Origin: Pseudomonas sp. ADAK13
GTDB lineage: Bacteria; Pseudomonadota; Gammaproteobacteria; Pseudomonadales; Pseudomonadaceae
Direction of reading: 5' to 3'
Assembly: GCF_012935715.1 (NCBI RefSeq)
Contig: NZ_CP052860.1
Span: 5,208,001-5,272,000, forward strand
DNA: 64,000 nt
Shown: positions 57,112-64,000 of the stretch, piece by piece
Numbering within the stretch: position 1 is the first letter of the stretch
Layout: each line of letters begins with the position of its first letter
The notes under the pieces: model-generated
Databases searched by the model: none
What the model was told of the DNA's origin: nothing
The model's input: only the letters and a program-made list of their open reading frames with translations
Made by a program: the position numbers and the translations under genes

Positions 57112-57342
57112 TCAGGAGGTCAGTGCGCCTGAGTCGACGGCGGCTTTAAGCGCTTTGGCGGCTTCCTTTGCTGCTGTGTGGGCGGCGTCTACGGTTTTGA
57201 ACCAGCGGTCCTTTTCTACCTGATGGGTCGTCACGGTGGTCAGGGGCGCCTTGGCCCGCATCACGATCACGGCTTGAAATTCACCGTCTACTTCCCTGGC
57301 TTCGCCATGGATGAAAAATTCGCCTATATCAAATTCCGTCAC
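57112..57342 (-). CDS. Conserved-looking small protein of unknown function
   Basis: A 76-aa protein from a GTG start at 57342, which has AAGGGAAGG upstream; a TTG at 57399 in the same frame is a weaker alternative. It reads MTEFDIGEFFIHGEAREVDG and ends in an Ala-rich helix (AAHTAAKEAAKALKAAVDS). It has no signal peptide. I do not recognise the family. Confidence 0.6.
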   Translation of the reverse strand: MTEFDIGEFFIHGEAREVDGEFQAVIVMRAKAPLTTVTTHQVEKDRWFKTVDAAHTAAKEAAKALKAAVDSGALTS

Positions 57343-57485
57343 GTATAGCCTTCCCTTGGAGGTAATTGCGCTGATGAAACCTGCACCGCAAGGGGACAAA
57401 TCTCAATGGACGGACCAGTATGGCAGTTGTTACGCGCTGGCGGCGCAGTAAAGTCAACCAGATGACGAAACGACAGCGCCGAGGT

Positions 57486-57740
57486 TCAGCCGTGGGGCGC
57501 TTGCAGGATGGCTTCAAGTTGTTTGGCCAGTTCGCACGCCTGGCGATGGCCGCTGCGAAAACCTTTGATCCGCCCGCTGGGCACTTCAAGGATATGAAAG
57601 AAGTTTCTTCCGGCGGGTACTACACGATAGAGAACCGAATGCAGGCAACTGCCCTGGGTGTATAGGGAGTAGAATTGGCCGTCATCCATAAAAGATGAAC
57701 CTGTGTTCGAGGGTGTGGCAATCGGTTGAGGTCGTTGCAT
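57486..57740 (-). CDS. Small protein of unknown function
   Basis: An 84-aa protein. ATG 57740 has CAGGAGC at 7 bp. It contains FYSLYTQGSCLHSVLYRVVPAG and a GRIKGFRSGHRQACELAKQLE helix. It is transcribed like the 76-aa gene downstream, but with a 140-bp gap. No family is recognised. Confidence 0.6.
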   Translation of the reverse strand: MQRPQPIATPSNTGSSFMDDGQFYSLYTQGSCLHSVLYRVVPAGRNFFHILEVPSGRIKGFRSGHRQACELAKQLEAILQAPHG

Positions 57741-58132
57741 AATCAGCTCCTGTCGATCGATCCTGCGGACCCGCTTGCAATATTTCGGGTGGTTTTGACC
57801 CGTGTTGCTGTTTTAGTATTGTTGTCAGCATCCGGCGTCCGGTTCCATCCAAGGCATTAGTTTCTGTGTTGGATGTCGGAAAACCGCATTTTTTAAGGGT
57901 TATTGTCTGAAGTAGGGCGGCCAGTATTCTCCGGCCATTAAACCTGTGATTTCCTGCAACGCTCGGCGACCTTGCGTAAGGTACGTCGGGCACGCCTGTA
58001 CTAGTCTTATGGCTTTGCAGCGTGGGCCTTCTTCAGTTTTTCAGTGGATTTGTCGTGTGATCGTGCCGTTTCGGCCGTTTTTTTGTGCTGCCCGCCTGGC
58101 GGTCAGCACCTTTTTGATGTGGGGGCGTTTCC
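57741..58132. other. Intergenic region, 392 bp
   Basis: It probably holds divergent promoters for the 84-aa gene and the 156-aa gene. Open frames on both strands exist but have poor starts and no coding bias that I can see. No repeat or terminator is recognised. Confidence 0.4.
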
Positions 58133-58603
58133 TTGGCAGTCAGTAATCTGGATATGCACGCGTTGTTCGTGCTGGGTGATTTGCGCGCAAAGTTGGTCAA
58201 GCAGTTTCAGTCCCGTTTCGTCTACATCACTGAGCAGACACCTGAAGGTATCTACATCGCCGAGATCGATACCGAAACGGCGCTGGTGGTGGATGACAAG
58301 CCGCGATTGGAACTCAAGGTCGGTGATCATTTCCGGGCCGCTGTATTGCCCAGTCGCGAAGGCGGCAAGTTCGAACTGAAGTTTCGCGATATCAAGTTGA
58401 CGGTGTACGGCCTGGGCGACTACGCCTTTGTTTCCTCGGCCGAAGGCCAGGGCATCGTGTTCAAGGAAGGCCACAGCGTAATGTTGGTATTCGCCGCCAA
58501 TGAGCAACTGGTAGAGGGCCTGACCAAGACCCTGAAGGCCGTCACCGGCAAGGCCGCCAAATGGCGCAAGGGTGAACTCGTGACCTTCAAGGCCAGCGAG
58601 TAA
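58133..58603 (+). CDS. Unrecognised 156-aa protein
   Basis: A soluble alpha/beta protein of 156 aa starting from a TTG (MAVSNLDMHALFVLGD) behind a G-rich stretch; an ATG 21 bp further in lacks a ribosome site. It has a beta-rich middle (RFVYITEQTPEGIYIAEIDT; LELKVGDHFRAAVLPS; KFELKFRDIKL) and a Lys-rich C-terminus. It lacks the RxxxR and DxSxxG motifs of PilZ proteins. I cannot name a family. Coding is supported by length, GC bias and the clean stop before the next promoter. Confidence 0.55.
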   Translation: MAVSNLDMHALFVLGDLRAKLVKQFQSRFVYITEQTPEGIYIAEIDTETALVVDDKPRLELKVGDHFRAAVLPSREGGKFELKFRDIKLTVYGLGDYAFVSSAEGQGIVFKEGHSVMLVFAANEQLVEGLTKTLKAVTGKAAKWRKGELVTFKASE

Positions 58604-58679
58604 CGCCGGTTACATGCCCTGTTCCCCGGAACCTCTACTACAGTTGAGTTGACTTAAGTATTCAGAGGCTTCGCGGTGT

Positions 58680-58707
58680 TACAGCAAAGCCGTTCGCTAT
58701 TGCTGTA
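58680..58707. promoter_or_regulatory. Inverted repeat before the betaine-type binding protein
   Basis: Perfect 8-bp arms TACAGCAA / TTGCTGTA with a 12-bp spacer, ending 17 bp before the start codon at 58725. It could be an operator or a leader hairpin close to the ribosome site. Confidence 0.45.
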
Positions 58708-58724
58708 GGCATGAGGTGCAAAGC

Positions 58725-59741
58725 ATGAAAGGAATTCGAGCACTGTTGGCCGCGTCACTGACGACCCTGAGTCTGTCGGTGGTGTCGCTGCCGGTATCGG
58801 CCGCCCAGGCGCCGATTCATTTTGCGGACCTGAACTGGGAAAGTGGCAGCCTGATCACCGAGGTGCTGCGGGTGATTGTCGAAAAGGGCTATGACTTGCC
58901 CACCGACACGTTGCCCGGCACCACCATTACCCTGGAAACCGCCCTGGCGAAAAACGATATCCAGGTGATCGGTGAAGAATGGGCCGGCCGCAGCCCGGTG
59001 TGGGTCAAGGCCGAGGCTGAGGGCAAAGTGGTGGGCCTGGGGGATATCGTCAAGGGTGCCACCGAAGGCTGGTGGGTGCCGGAATACGTGGTCAAGGGCG
59101 ACCCCGCCAAAGGCATCAAGCCCCTGGCGCCGGAACTGCGCAGCGTGAAAGACCTGGCGCGCTACAAGGACGTGTTCAAGGACCCCGAAGCACCGGATAA
59201 GGGCCGTTTCCTCAACAGCCCGATTGGCTGGACCTCGGAAGTGGTCAACAAGCAAAAACTCAAGGCGTATGGGCTTGACGGCAGCTACGTGAATTTCCGC
59301 AGTGGCTCGGGTGCCGCGCTGGACGCCGAGATTGCCTCGTCGATCCGCCGGGGCAAGCCGGTGCTGTTCTATTACTGGTCACCCACCCCGCTGATGGGGC
59401 GCTACAAGCTGATCCAGCTCGAAGAGCCACCGTTTGACGCCGAGGCCTGGAAGACGCTGACCGATGCAGACAATCCTGACCCGAAACCCACACGTTCCCT
59501 GGCTTCCAAGCTGAGCATCGGTGTGTCCACGCCGTTCCAGAAGGAGCATCCGCAGATCGCCGAGTTCTTTGGCAAGGTCGACTTTCCTATCGAGCCGTTG
59601 AACAAGGCGCTGGCCGAGATGAGCGAGAAGCACAGCCCGCCACGTGAAGTCGCCCAGGCGTTCCTCAAGGATCATCCGCAGATCTGGAAGGCATGGTTGA
59701 CTGAGGATGTGGCGCAGAAGGTGGAGACTAGCCTGAAATAG
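58725..59741 (+). CDS. Glycine betaine/choline-type ABC substrate-binding protein (OpuAC family), orphan
   Basis: A 338-aa periplasmic protein. Signal peptide MKGIRALLAASLTTLSLS...VSA. The mature part is an OpuAC domain with aromatic residues for quaternary amines (LNWESG, EEWAGRSPVW, EGWWVPEYV) and NFRSGSGAALDAEI. ATG 58725 has GAGGT upstream; a GTG at 58716 overlaps that site. No permease or ATPase is adjacent, so it must serve a transporter encoded elsewhere. The ligand could also be carnitine or another trimethylamine. Confidence 0.88.
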   Translation: MKGIRALLAASLTTLSLSVVSLPVSAAQAPIHFADLNWESGSLITEVLRVIVEKGYDLPTDTLPGTTITLETALAKNDIQVIGEEWAGRSPVWVKAEAEGKVVGLGDIVKGATEGWWVPEYVVKGDPAKGIKPLAPELRSVKDLARYKDVFKDPEAPDKGRFLNSPIGWTSEVVNKQKLKAYGLDGSYVNFRSGSGAALDAEIASSIRRGKPVLFYYWSPTPLMGRYKLIQLEEPPFDAEAWKTLTDADNPDPKPTRSLASKLSIGVSTPFQKEHPQIAEFFGKVDFPIEPLNKALAEMSEKHSPPREVAQAFLKDHPQIWKAWLTEDVAQKVETSLK

Positions 59742-59749
59742 AAGATACC

Positions 59750-59817
59750 TGTAGGAGCCCGGCTTGCCGGCGATGGCGCCCTTGAGGCTGCTATCGCCGG
59801 CAAGCCGGGCTCCTACA
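59750..59817. repeat. REPIN (GTAGGAGC group)
   Basis: TGTAGGAGCCCGGCTTGCCGG and its inverse TCCTACA end, with a short 22-bp spacer; it lies between convergent genes. Confidence 0.85.
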
Positions 59818-59826
59818 GGGTTTGTG

Positions 59827-61953
59827 TCAGAACTTCGTCTGCACCGCCAGCTCAAACGTCCTCGGCGACCCGAGGTAATACGCCGGCGACACATGGGCAA
59901 ACTCGGCATACACCTCATTGGTCAGGTTGCGTACCCGACCCGTCACAGAGGTGTGCTGATCCACCTTGTAAGTCAAAAATGTGCCGAACAAGGTATACGC
60001 CGGCACCGTCAGGGTGTTGGCGTTATCGGCATACACCGACGCCACATACCGCGCATCCACGCCACCTTGCCAGTCTTCGGCAAAGTCATAGGTCAGCCAC
60101 AGATTACCCACCTGCCTGGGCACGTTGGTCGGCGTGTTGCCCTTGCGCGACACCACGGCCCCGCTGGCGATTTTCTCATTGAAGTCCTCGTACTCGGCAT
60201 CGACCCAGGCGTAGTTACCCTCCACCAATAATTTGGGCGTAACCCGCAACGAACTGGCCAACTCGATACCCTTGGACGACTGCGCGCCCACGGGAATGCT
60301 GTTGGTCGGGTCCTGTGGGTCCGTCACGGCGAAGTCCTTGCGCTCAATTTTATAGGCGGCGACGGTGGCCGAGCCACGACCGTCCAGGTAGTCGAACTTG
60401 CTGCCCACTTCCCACTGCTTGCCGGTAGACACGTCGAACACCTGGGTGGTGCTGCTCGGCTGTTCGGCGGCGGTGCTGTATTGCACGTAGACATTGGCTT
60501 GCGGAATGAACTGATACGTCAGGCCAATACGCCCGGTGACCGGCTCCCAGCTGCGCTTGACGTGCCGCGGGTTGCTGGCGGTGATGTCTCGGTGATTGGT
60601 GACCTCAAGGTCGATTGCGTCATAGCGCAGGCCGGTGAGCAGAGACAGTTTGTCGGTCAGCCCCAGGCGGTTTTCGACGAACAATGCCTGGGTGGTGACG
60701 GCGTTGGTCTTGTCCGGATCGAAGCCGGGTTTGGTGCCGGGGATGTCATAGAAGTGCCCCGGATCGTAGTTGTTCGGATCCACCGTACTTTTACCCGCCA
60801 CGTTAAGTGGGTTGTTGGTGGTGCTGTTGACCTTGTACTCAAAACCACCGGACCAGGTGGTACTCAAGCCGAAGAATGTGTCGTCATGGCGCAGCTCGAA
60901 CTGGTTGCCGTTCTGCTCGCCTTGATGGCGTACCTGATAGGCCGTGGAGCGATTCACCGCGCTGTTGTCGGCGTTGTACTGGTAGGTTTCCAGGTTGCGA
61001 TAGTCGCGCTGGCTGTCGAGGTGATAGAGGGTGTTTTTCAGGGTAGTGCTGTCGTTGATCCGGTAGTCGATGATCGACCGGACCCAGATCGTGCGTTGCT
61101 CATAACGGCCGTCGGCCACGTTGTAGTTGTTGAAGCGGTTGTGCTTGTCGATCTTCAACTCGCCCGACTTCGGGTTGAGCACCGGCGTGCCCCAATAGGG
61201 GCTGTCTTCGTGCTCGTCCTGGTATTCCAGCGCCAGGGTGTGGGACAGGTTCGGCGTGAAATCACTCAACAGGGAAAATGCCACGCTCCAGGCATCGCGC
61301 TGCTGGCGATCGATATAGGTGTGGTTGGTGTTGCGGCTCACGTCCAGGCGCGCGTAATGCTGCACCTCGGCACCCGGTTCGGTCAGCGCATGGTTGAGGC
61401 TGAAGGCCATCCCGGCGGTGTCGTAGCTGCCATACGTCAGTTGCCCTTCGGCGGCCTGTTCTTCGCGGGTGGCCAGTTTGGTCACGTAGTTCAGCGAACC
61501 GCCGACGGAACCGGCGCCGTTGATCAGCGAGGAGGGGCCGCCCACCAGTTCGACCCGATCATAGATCCACGCATCCACCGGCCGCGCCAGGCCGCCCGAC
61601 ACGGCGACGCCATTGAACATCTGGGTAATCTGGCTGCTGGTAAAACCCCGATAGGAAATAAAACCGCCAAACCCCGGCGGCGCGCTGGCGTTGACCCCGG
61701 GCAAGGTATTGGCCGCGTCCCGGAACGTCTTGGCGCCTCGACGTTCGATGTCGTTGCGATTGGCAATGGCGATGGACGCCGGGGTTTCCCGCACGCTCAG
61801 CCCGAGGCGCGAGGCCATGCCACTGGATTGGTCCAGAGCCAGGCCGGGCTCGCCGGTTTGTTCGCCATCAATGGTGGTCGGTGCCAGCTCAATCGCCCAG
61901 GTGCTGACAGGGAGGCAGCCGAACAGGCCCGCCAAAAGAGGTAGATGTTTCAT
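59827..61953 (-). CDS. TonB-dependent siderophore-type receptor
   Basis: A 708-aa outer-membrane receptor. Signal peptide from MKHLPLLAGLFGCLP; plug domain (about 45-165) with RETPASIAIANRNDIERRGA and VNASAPPGFGGFISYRGF; barrel to the C-terminal ending ELAVQTKF. The motifs are those of FhuA/FoxA-like ferric siderophore receptors. I chose ATG 61953 (CAGGATTC upstream). No Fur-box-like sequence is seen in the 95 bp before it or before the upstream DUF2946 gene, so the cargo, iron or another metal, is open. Confidence 0.9.
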   Translation of the reverse strand: MKHLPLLAGLFGCLPVSTWAIELAPTTIDGEQTGEPGLALDQSSGMASRLGLSVRETPASIAIANRNDIERRGAKTFRDAANTLPGVNASAPPGFGGFISYRGFTSSQITQMFNGVAVSGGLARPVDAWIYDRVELVGGPSSLINGAGSVGGSLNYVTKLATREEQAAEGQLTYGSYDTAGMAFSLNHALTEPGAEVQHYARLDVSRNTNHTYIDRQQRDAWSVAFSLLSDFTPNLSHTLALEYQDEHEDSPYWGTPVLNPKSGELKIDKHNRFNNYNVADGRYEQRTIWVRSIIDYRINDSTTLKNTLYHLDSQRDYRNLETYQYNADNSAVNRSTAYQVRHQGEQNGNQFELRHDDTFFGLSTTWSGGFEYKVNSTTNNPLNVAGKSTVDPNNYDPGHFYDIPGTKPGFDPDKTNAVTTQALFVENRLGLTDKLSLLTGLRYDAIDLEVTNHRDITASNPRHVKRSWEPVTGRIGLTYQFIPQANVYVQYSTAAEQPSSTTQVFDVSTGKQWEVGSKFDYLDGRGSATVAAYKIERKDFAVTDPQDPTNSIPVGAQSSKGIELASSLRVTPKLLVEGNYAWVDAEYEDFNEKIASGAVVSRKGNTPTNVPRQVGNLWLTYDFAEDWQGGVDARYVASVYADNANTLTVPAYTLFGTFLTYKVDQHTSVTGRVRNLTNEVYAEFAHVSPAYYLGSPRTFELAVQTKF

Positions 61954-62048
61954 GGTTGAATCCTGAAAAACATGGCTTGAAAACAACGCGCAGCCGCCCG
62001 TACTCCCGAGGGAGACGGCAACACGTGCCAATCAAAAAAGCGCAGGTA

Positions 62049-62438
62049 TCAGGCGAAGGCGGGTGGGGCGCGCGGATTAGCCGCAGGCCAGGTGAAGCGG
62101 GCAGGAATGTCGGCGCTGGCAACGATGGCCGGCGGCGGCGCATGGGGTTGTGGCAGGACGACTACATTGAGGCTGGAGCTGAGCGCCGGGCCCATGCCGC
62201 CGGTTGAGCACAGCGGGCAACCGAAGGCTTTCGAGAGCGTGGGCAGGGATTCATCGGTGGACTTGTAAGGCGCTGGCGCCTGGGTGCGCGGGTCCACCGT
62301 ACAGAACTGGCCGCCGATGCCGTTGAGCTGCATCCCGACCATTTGCCCGTGGCCAATACTGCAGGCGAACACATTGAACAGGACGCAGCAATAGAGCATC
62401 CAGGCAATGAGCGAGCGGTCGGTACGGGCGAGTTTCAT
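62049..62438 (-). CDS. DUF2946 family protein
   Basis: A 129-aa protein with an N-terminal hydrophobic segment (SLIAWMLYCCVLFNVFAC) and cysteines and histidines in ACSIGHGQM, GGQFCTVD and GCPLCSTGG, as in DUF2946. From memory this family often sits next to TonB-dependent copper receptors; here it lies 95 bp upstream of such a receptor gene, same strand, so one operon is likely. A metal-binding exported role is inferred. Start 62438 (MKLARTDRS) was chosen by family start; the ribosome site is weak. Confidence 0.75.
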   Translation of the reverse strand: MKLARTDRSLIAWMLYCCVLFNVFACSIGHGQMVGMQLNGIGGQFCTVDPRTQAPAPYKSTDESLPTLSKAFGCPLCSTGGMGPALSSSLNVVVLPQPHAPPPAIVASADIPARFTWPAANPRAPPAFA

Positions 62439-62488
62439 GGGGCGGCACTTTACCATCAGCCGCCGACGAATTGCCTGCAAAAAATCTC

Positions 62489-62505
62489 AAGAGGTCTATC
62501 CTCTT
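62489..62505. promoter_or_regulatory. Palindrome AAGAGG-N5-CCTCTT in the divergent promoter
   Basis: Perfect 6-bp arms between the DUF2946 and DUF3995 genes. It is a candidate regulator site for either gene; the regulator is unknown. Confidence 0.4.
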
Positions 62506-62531
62506 TCGGACTTTTCCAAGGATATCCAGCC

Positions 62532-62969
62532 ATGAGCTTTTTAGTCGCGCGATGGATCGTCGGGGTGTTTGGCTTTATCAGCCTGGTGCATTTGTACTGG
62601 GCGGCCGGTGGCAAATTGGGGGTTGCCGCGGCGATTCCGCAGCTGCCGGGTGAATTCGCCAGTGGGCCACGCCCGGCGTTCAAGCCCTCGGCGCTGGGCA
62701 CGTTGCTGGTGGGCGTGGGATTGGTGGCGATTGCGGTGCTGGTGTGTTTGCGGGCCGGGCTGTATTTCGAGCCGGTGTCCAACCATGCCTTGCAATGGGG
62801 GATCAGTGCGGTGGCGCTGGTGATGTTTGCCCGGGCGATTGGGGATTCGGAGCTGGTGGGGTTTTTCAAGAAGGTCGGTGGGTCTCGGTTTGCGCGGCTG
62901 GATACGTTTTTTTACTCGCCGCTGTGTCTGGTGTTGGGGGCGGGGTTGTTGGTGGTGGCGTGGAGTTGA
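62532..62969 (+). CDS. DUF3995 family membrane protein
   Basis: A 145-aa protein with four hydrophobic segments: MSFLVARWIVGVFGFISLVH, LGTLLVGVGLVAIAVLV, ALQWGISAVALVMFAR and a last one at the C-terminus. HLYWAAGG after the first helix is the DUF3995 hallmark as I remember it. AAGGATATCC precedes ATG 62532. The function is unknown. Confidence 0.8.
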   Translation: MSFLVARWIVGVFGFISLVHLYWAAGGKLGVAAAIPQLPGEFASGPRPAFKPSALGTLLVGVGLVAIAVLVCLRAGLYFEPVSNHALQWGISAVALVMFARAIGDSELVGFFKKVGGSRFARLDTFFYSPLCLVLGAGLLVVAWS

Positions 62970-63318
62970 GGGGAGCGATTGCCGGAATAGAGTGAGGCTT
63001 GCGCTGTATAAACTAAAAGCCCTCTTGGTGATAGAACGTAAGGTGACCCTCAAAAATCAAGGGCTTAGGAAGAAGTTTGTGGGGAATAAGCTCGGTAAAT
63101 CGTCCCCATCCAAATTCTCAGTTTTGAATAACGAGTTAAGTAAATCAATTTGTCTTTTTCTTGGGCAGTCAGTGAGAACTCACGTCAATTCACCTGCAAA
63201 CCGTAATTCTCTGAATATATATTGGTTTTTTTTATGATCACATTTTCTTCAGTTAAGGGGGGCGAGTATTTGTTCTCAGGAAATATGGCCGATCGTTACG
63301 TAAGTTGGATAATCCAAA
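62970..63318. other. AT-rich intergenic region, 349 bp
   Basis: The base composition falls sharply compared with the rest of the window. Short frames on both strands (for example 63234-63338) have no support. It looks like the border of a horizontally acquired toxin-immunity segment; no repeat or att site was recognised. Confidence 0.45.
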
Positions 63319-63744
63319 TTAGGTGTGTTTGGGATTAGCTAAAAATTTACCATCCTCAGGGCCGTTTATGTAAACCGAAGGACCAATCAGAGATATGAAT
63401 TGCGCTTTGAATTCGATTGAGGATTTTTTTGCGGCGGCTTGGAATATAAGAATTCCGTTTTCTTCCGCGATAGTTGCGGAAAAAATTTCTTTGGTTGGGA
63501 TGTTGGTGATTTTCAAATCGCTGATGTTCGAGCAGGTAAGCCCGAGTCTGCAAGTGTTGAACCCTTTGTTTTGCCATTTCTCTGGTAAGTTGTCTGGGAA
63601 TTCCGGTATGTCAAATCCCAGCCCTAGCGAGGGCTGATCGTTCTCTAATTGTAATGAAAAAAGAGAAATTCGGCCAATTTCGATTGGGTGACTAAAAAGC
63701 TTACAGAAAAATATGCTTTCATCTAATTCATTCCAATATTTCAT
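63319..63744 (-). CDS. Immunity protein, Imm50-like
   Basis: A 141-aa soluble protein starting MKYWNELDESIFFCKLFSHP. The middle FDIPEFPDNLPEKWQ-K-GFN and the SDLKITNI strand fit Imm50 immunity proteins as I remember them. AAGGAG lies 6 bp before the ATG and within the end of the upstream reading frame; that frame's TGA stop overlaps the ATG (ATGA). It is AT-richer than neighbours. It should protect against the toxin encoded immediately upstream. The family name rests on eye recognition. Confidence 0.7.
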   Translation of the reverse strand: MKYWNELDESIFFCKLFSHPIEIGRISLFSLQLENDQPSLGLGFDIPEFPDNLPEKWQNKGFNTCRLGLTCSNISDLKITNIPTKEIFSATIAEENGILIFQAAAKKSSIEFKAQFISLIGPSVYINGPEDGKFLANPKHT

Positions 63745-64000
63745 TTTTTCTCCTTGAAAAAGTAATGTTCCTTCGCGCCGGGTACGTTACCGTTCCTTGG
63801 TTTTTCTATGGGCCGTAAGTTGAAATGCGCGCCTTGGTCACCTGTTCCGCCTTTGCTGCCGAATCGGTGCCCGGCAGAATGGTCTTGAACCAGTACTTCA
63901 GAACCATCGCTCTTTGTATACCCTGGTCTTTATCGGTTTGCCCGCGTCATTCAAAATACTTTCACCATTTTTGTCTGTCATTTTTACTATTTCATATTGT
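63741..64000 (-). pseudogene. Polymorphic toxin C-terminus, partial, with apparent frameshift
   Basis: On the minus strand a frame enters from the window edge and reads QYEIVKMTDKNGESILND...TRVYKERWF, stopping at 63898-63900. The frame shifted by one base then reads SDGSEVLVQDHSAGHRFG...GDQGAHFNLRP...GNVPGAKEHYFFKEKK and stops at 63741, coupled to the Imm50-like start. The two parts look like one protein broken by one extra base near 63910-63915 (AAAGAG on the minus strand). The tail resembles the nuclease-like ends of Pseudomonas Rhs/polymorphic toxins I remember. A sequencing error is the simplest alternative. Confidence 0.6.

Noticed and set aside
57682..57993. 103-codon minus-strand frame in the intergenic region
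   Set aside because: It overlaps the start of the 84-aa gene, lacks a ribosome site and shows no coding bias.
62827..63237. Forward frame running out of the DUF3995 gene into the AT-rich region
   Set aside because: The first part is a shadow of the membrane protein gene and the rest is Lys/Ser/Asn-rich non-coding-like sequence.
63234..63338. 34-codon frame MITFSSVKGGEYL
   Set aside because: It is short, has no ribosome site, and overlaps the end of the immunity gene.

Overview
The window looks like a chromosomal segment of a Pseudomonas of the fluorescens group. The supports are high GC, codon use, gene content typical of Pseudomonas (OprD-type porin, AlkB/FadE lipid genes, a complete iol cluster) and many REP/REPIN elements with GTGGGAGC or GTAGGAGC ends at the borders of transcription units. 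I see no rRNA, tRNA, CRISPR array or insertion sequence. Only the last ~1 kb (from about 62970) is clearly AT-richer and looks acquired.

Layout. (1) 1-2512: the tail of a polyol ABC/dehydrogenase operon (binding protein, SDR polyol dehydrogenase, nicotinamidase-like enzyme). (2) 2579-17746: a serine hydrolase and a LysR regulator face a long forward unit: dipeptide-type ABC transporter, OprD porin, AspA/AstE-type amidohydrolase, ornithine-type aminotransferase, aconitase paralogue and a signal-less binding-protein fold. Overlapping starts tie most of it together, and it reads as import and dismantling of an amide-linked amino acid conjugate. This is my main candidate for an undescribed pathway. 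(3) 17743-19902: Nudix hydrolase, Gfo/Idh/MocA oxidoreductase, secreted RNase T2. (4) 19909-37162: alkane/lipid module. A Baeyer-Villiger monooxygenase, an SDR and a diiron-like 'hydrolase' are read leftward; an alpha/beta hydrolase, AlkB, two PraB-like secreted proteins, a FadL-type porin, FadE, and a FabG4-MaoC-thiolase-FadD operon are read rightward. Together they could take alkanes to fatty acids to acetyl-CoA, with a subterminal ketone/ester branch. A palindrome TTCAA-N8-TTGAA precedes both alkB and fadE. (5) 37317-53863: myo-inositol catabolism: iolR (RpiR type) opposite iolCEBAIDG, then iolH, an iolW-like dehydrogenase and an inositol-type ABC transporter. TGGAA-N6-TTCCA palindromes lie in front of both iolC and the transporter.

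(6) 54285-59741: a mixed region with a DksA-like protein lacking half of its zinc cysteines, a chemoreceptor, four small unknown or DUF genes, an unrecognised 156-aa protein and an orphan betaine-type binding protein. (7) 59827-62969: TonB-dependent receptor with a DUF2946 gene, and a divergent DUF3995 membrane protein. (8) 63319-64000: an Imm50-like immunity gene, coupled by an ATGA overlap to the 3' end of a polymorphic toxin gene. That toxin gene enters the window from the right and carries an apparent frameshift.

All functional calls come from reading the sequence and from remembered family features; no database search was run. Start codons were chosen by ribosome-binding site, signal peptide or family start, as stated per entry.
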